DNA of 64,000 bases, taken from the NCBI RefSeq assembly GCF_026107645.2, contig NZ_JAPCHV010000015.1, forward strand, positions 1 to 64,000. The letters are read 5' to 3'. Under the pieces are notes generated by a model. It did no database searches. It saw only the letters and a list, made by a program, of their open reading frames with translations, and was not told the origin of the DNA. Below are positions 61,666-64,000 of the stretch, one piece after another. Position numbers and translations under genes: made by a program. Every line of letters starts with the position of its first letter. Position 1 is the stretch's first letter. The DNA comes from Flavobacterium sp. MFBS3-15 (GTDB lineage Bacteria; Bacteroidota; Bacteroidia; Flavobacteriales; Flavobacteriaceae).

Positions 61666-61751
61666 TTAAAATAAAAAAGGGAAAACGATTTGTTTTCCCT
61701 TTTTTTGCCCCCAAAAATACCGTAAAATTAAATTTACTAATGCTATTTTCT
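61666..61751. repeat. Second copy of the 86-nt direct repeat
   Basis: Identical to the copy at 61453 apart from one base in the hairpin loop. Its hairpin (61674-61706) can terminate transcripts from either side, including the minus-strand PurF-like gene whose stop is at 61837. Confidence 0.8.
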
Positions 61752-61836
61752 GGTACAAACATACGGTGTTTCTTTTCCTTCCACAATTGTTTTAGATGAA
61801 ACACCTAATAAACTCGTTGAAATGCAGTTTCGGGCT

Positions 61837-63735
61837 TTAATATGCCCTCGCGTCGTTACCTTCATAGAAATTGATAAAGGCGCGGTTCACTACCCTGTTG
61901 CCTCCCGGGGTGGGATAATCGCCGGTAAAATACCAATCACCAAGGTTTTTCGGACATGCCTTATGCAGGTTGTCTACCGTTTGGAATATGATCTTCACTT
62001 CAGCTTTTATATGATCCTCTTTCAGCATATGGGCAATCTTGTCGCTTATCTCCTGGTCGGTGAATGGCGCGTAGAACTCTTTCACATAGTTCACCACTTC
62101 ATCATCCGGCAGGTTTTCCTGTGCTTTGGATTTTTTGTACACCTCTTCAATGATATGCTGCATCCCTTTTTCTTTCAAAAGCTGCTCTGCCGCACGGAAA
62201 GCCACAAGCCCCTCGAGCTTGGCCATATCAATGCCATAACAATCGGGGTAGCGTATCTGAGGAGCTGAGGAGACAATGACTATGCGTTTTGGATTTAGCC
62301 TGTCCATCATCTTAATGATGCTTTTTTTAAGGGTAGTCCCCCTAACAATGGAGTCGTCAATGATAACAAGATTGTCTTCCGGCCTGATAACCCCATAGGT
62401 AACATCGTATACATGCTCTACAAGATCGTCACGGCTGCTGTCTTCGGTTATGAAAGTGCGCAGCTTAACGTCTTTTATTGCGATCTTTTCCGTTCGGATC
62501 TTAACCGAAAGCAATTCTTTCAGTGTTTCCGCAGTAAGGGTATGCCTGTTTTCGAGTATGTGGTTGTTCTTTCTGTCATTTAAAAAGTCCTGTGCCGCCT
62601 CTACCATCCCGAAAAATGAAGTCTCGGCCGTATTAGGTATGTATGAGAAGACTGCATTGTCTGTATCATCCTCTATGGCTTCCAGCACCTGTGGCAGCAC
62701 TAGCCTGCCCAATTCCTTGCGTTCCCTGTATATTTCAGCATCGCTTCCCCTTGAGAAGTATATGCGCTCAAACGAACATGCTTTTTTGGTTACGGGCGGG
62801 ATAATTTCCTGCACGCTTACATTACCATTCTTTTTAATGATGATGGCATTGCCGGGCTCGAGTTCCTGCACTTTTTCGAAGGGAACATTGAACACGGTTT
62901 GTATTACCGGCCTTTCGGACGCTACTACTGCAATCTCATCGTCCTGGTAAAAATATGCCGGGCGTATACCTGCCGGGTCGCGGAATACAAAGCTGTCGCC
63001 GTGGCCCAAAAGTCCCGCCATGGCATAGCCGCCATCCCAAAACTTAGAGGCGCGTTTAAGTATCCTGGCAATATTCAGCCTTTCGGATATTACCGCCGAG
63101 GCTTCCTGCTTGGTATAACCTTCGTTCTTGCAGGTCTGGTAAAGCTCAGAGACTTCGTCATCCAGGAAGTGGCCAATATTCTCCATGATCGTAACGGTAT
63201 CGGCTAGTTCTTTTGGGTGCTGGCCCAGTTCTACAAGATTGTCAAACAGCTGTTTTACATTAGTCATGTTAAAGTTACCCGCCACGATAAGGTTGCGGTG
63301 CATCCAGTTGTTCTGCCTCAGGAACGGGTGTACGCTCTCGATGCTGTTCTTGCCGAATGTTCCGTAGCGTACATGACCCAAAAACAATTCGCCAATATAA
63401 GGAATGTGCTCCTTTTGCAGGGCTACGTTGTCGTTATATTCAGGGTGAATGGCCAGCTCTTCGTTTATCCGCTCGTTAATCTGGGCAAAGATGTCCTGTA
63501 TAGGCTGCTGCTGGTTCGACCGGACACGGCTGATATAGCGTTGGCCTGGCCGTACATCCATCTTGATGCTTGCAAAACCTGCACCATCCTGCCCACGGTT
63601 GTGCTGCTTTTCCATCAGCAGGTACATTTTCTGTATACCATAAAACGCCGAGCCGTACTTTTCCTTGTAATATTCCAAAGGCTTCAGCAGCCTTAATAGT
63701 GCGATGCCGCATTCGTGCTTGATAGCGTCACTCAT
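61837..63735 (-). CDS. Amidophosphoribosyltransferase-like class II glutamine amidotransferase
   Basis: The 632-residue protein has an N-terminal class II glutaminase domain starting MSDAIKHECGIALLR; the nucleophile Cys is residue 9, so eight residues would have to be cleaved off. The C-terminal phosphoribosyltransferase domain has the PRPP motif LVIIDDSIVRGTTLKKS. It is longer than classical PurF (about 500), with an extra C-terminal part (residues about 545-632). It may be a second, flavobacterial PurF-type protein. No other purine genes are adjacent; upstream is a kinase gene. Confidence 0.85.
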   Translation of the reverse strand: MSDAIKHECGIALLRLLKPLEYYKEKYGSAFYGIQKMYLLMEKQHNRGQDGAGFASIKMDVRPGQRYISRVRSNQQQPIQDIFAQINERINEELAIHPEYNDNVALQKEHIPYIGELFLGHVRYGTFGKNSIESVHPFLRQNNWMHRNLIVAGNFNMTNVKQLFDNLVELGQHPKELADTVTIMENIGHFLDDEVSELYQTCKNEGYTKQEASAVISERLNIARILKRASKFWDGGYAMAGLLGHGDSFVFRDPAGIRPAYFYQDDEIAVVASERPVIQTVFNVPFEKVQELEPGNAIIIKKNGNVSVQEIIPPVTKKACSFERIYFSRGSDAEIYRERKELGRLVLPQVLEAIEDDTDNAVFSYIPNTAETSFFGMVEAAQDFLNDRKNNHILENRHTLTAETLKELLSVKIRTEKIAIKDVKLRTFITEDSSRDDLVEHVYDVTYGVIRPEDNLVIIDDSIVRGTTLKKSIIKMMDRLNPKRIVIVSSAPQIRYPDCYGIDMAKLEGLVAFRAAEQLLKEKGMQHIIEEVYKKSKAQENLPDDEVVNYVKEFYAPFTDQEISDKIAHMLKEDHIKAEVKIIFQTVDNLHKACPKNLGDWYFTGDYPTPGGNRVVNRAFINFYEGNDARAY

Positions 63736-63770
63736 AGTTGTTGTATTGTCGTTGTTGTTGTTTTTATCAT

Positions 63771-63797
63771 TAAAAAAAGGCCCGCAATGAGGCCTTT
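63771..63797 (-). terminator. Intrinsic terminator of the PfkB-type kinase gene
   Basis: AAAGGCC/GGCCTTT (7-bp stem) is followed on the minus strand by TTTTTTTA. It separates the kinase from the PurF-like gene. Confidence 0.7.
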
Positions 63798-63802
63798 AAT
63801 TT

Positions 63803-64000
63803 TTATTCTTCTTCTTCAAGCGCAATTTCAAACTGCGTTAGCGATTTGAACTGTTGCAGGCGGTCCTGAACCTCTCCCTTTGTGAGCGTTTCCATTCGTT
63901 CGGTTCCGAATTTCTCCACACAGAATGATGCCAGGTTAGACGCGTAGATTATGCCATTCTTCATATTATCGAACGATACATTCTCGCTCTGCGCGATGTA
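63803..64000 (-). CDS. PfkB-family sugar kinase, C-terminal end (partial)
   Basis: The last 65 codons of a gene that starts outside the window. The encoded end (SFDNMKNGIIYASNLASFCV, then EKFGTERMETLTKGEVQDRL) matches the C-terminus of PfkB/ribokinase-family sugar or nucleoside kinases found beside PurF-like genes in flavobacteria. The catalytic part is not in the window, so the substrate cannot be judged. Confidence 0.75.
   Translation of the reverse strand, partial: YIAQSENVSFDNMKNGIIYASNLASFCVEKFGTERMETLTKGEVQDRLQQFKSLTQFEIALEEEE

Noticed and set aside
61430..61804. Open frame of 124 codons on the minus strand covering both 86-nt repeats
   Set aside because: The 213-nt repeat period keeps the frame open by chance and it is built from terminator sequence; it overlaps the 3' end of another gene.

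Overview
The window looks like a chromosomal segment of a member of the Flavobacteriaceae (Flavobacterium or a close relative). The evidence is: two secretion substrates of the Bacteroidetes type IX secretion system (T9SS); several -7 promoter boxes of the Bacteroidetes form TAnnTTTG and almost no Shine-Dalgarno sequences; an HMG-CoA synthase of the mevalonate route; a three-gene sdhCAB operon of the Bacteroidetes type; and a tRNA without an encoded CCA. No IS element, transposase, prophage, rRNA operon or CRISPR array is visible. No species is claimed.

Layout. 1-6122 (minus) is the N-terminal part of a giant cell-surface adhesin with a choice-of-anchor-L domain and 17 Cys-paired repeats; its C-terminus lies outside the window. 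It is the longest gene here. 6535-9277 holds a radical-SAM DNA-repair-type pair and the tRNA hydroxylase MiaE. 9346-18381 is mixed: AsmA-like protein, small orphan, diheme cytochrome c, AraC regulator, two tandem 2H phosphoesterases, a secreted protein, a CAT-anticodon tRNA and a lipoprotein. 18520-23329 holds methylmalonyl-CoA epimerase, RbfA, a LolC/E permease, a MATE exporter with a structured leader, and DusB. 23597-29590 holds a T9SS type A cargo protein with a small acidic membrane partner, orphans, glycyl-tRNA synthetase, and an ADP-ribosyltransferase-like gene overlapping a short upstream ORF. 29713-34890 holds ComF, an Ig-like lipoprotein, an omega-amidase-like nitrilase, an orphan and a GH30 glycosidase. 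35167-38822 is sdhCAB. 39083-40410 is an AT-rich PIN-domain operon. 40481-48644 is housekeeping (LepA, ThiL, response regulator, ChaN, HMG-CoA synthase, Xaa-Pro aminopeptidase). 48926-50013 is an AT-rich pair of related lipoproteins. 50160-64000 holds an alpha/beta hydrolase, an AddB-like and an AddA-like gene separated by OmpA and Kbl, superoxide dismutase, an orphan, a PurF-like amidotransferase and the end of a PfkB-type kinase.

How genes may work together. AddA-like and AddB-like proteins probably form a helicase-nuclease for double-strand-break processing. SdhCAB is respiratory complex II (menaquinone-linked is inferred from the phylum). RbfA, LepA, GlyRS, DusB, MiaE and the tRNA serve translation. 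The two best candidates for undescribed systems are the toxin-antitoxin-like loci: the ART-like gene with its overlapping 57-codon ORF and a 7-bp inverted repeat in the leader (28851-29641), and the 282-residue unknown protein translationally coupled to a PIN-domain protein behind two inverted repeats (38983-40410). Both assignments are inference from sequence and layout; no search could be run.
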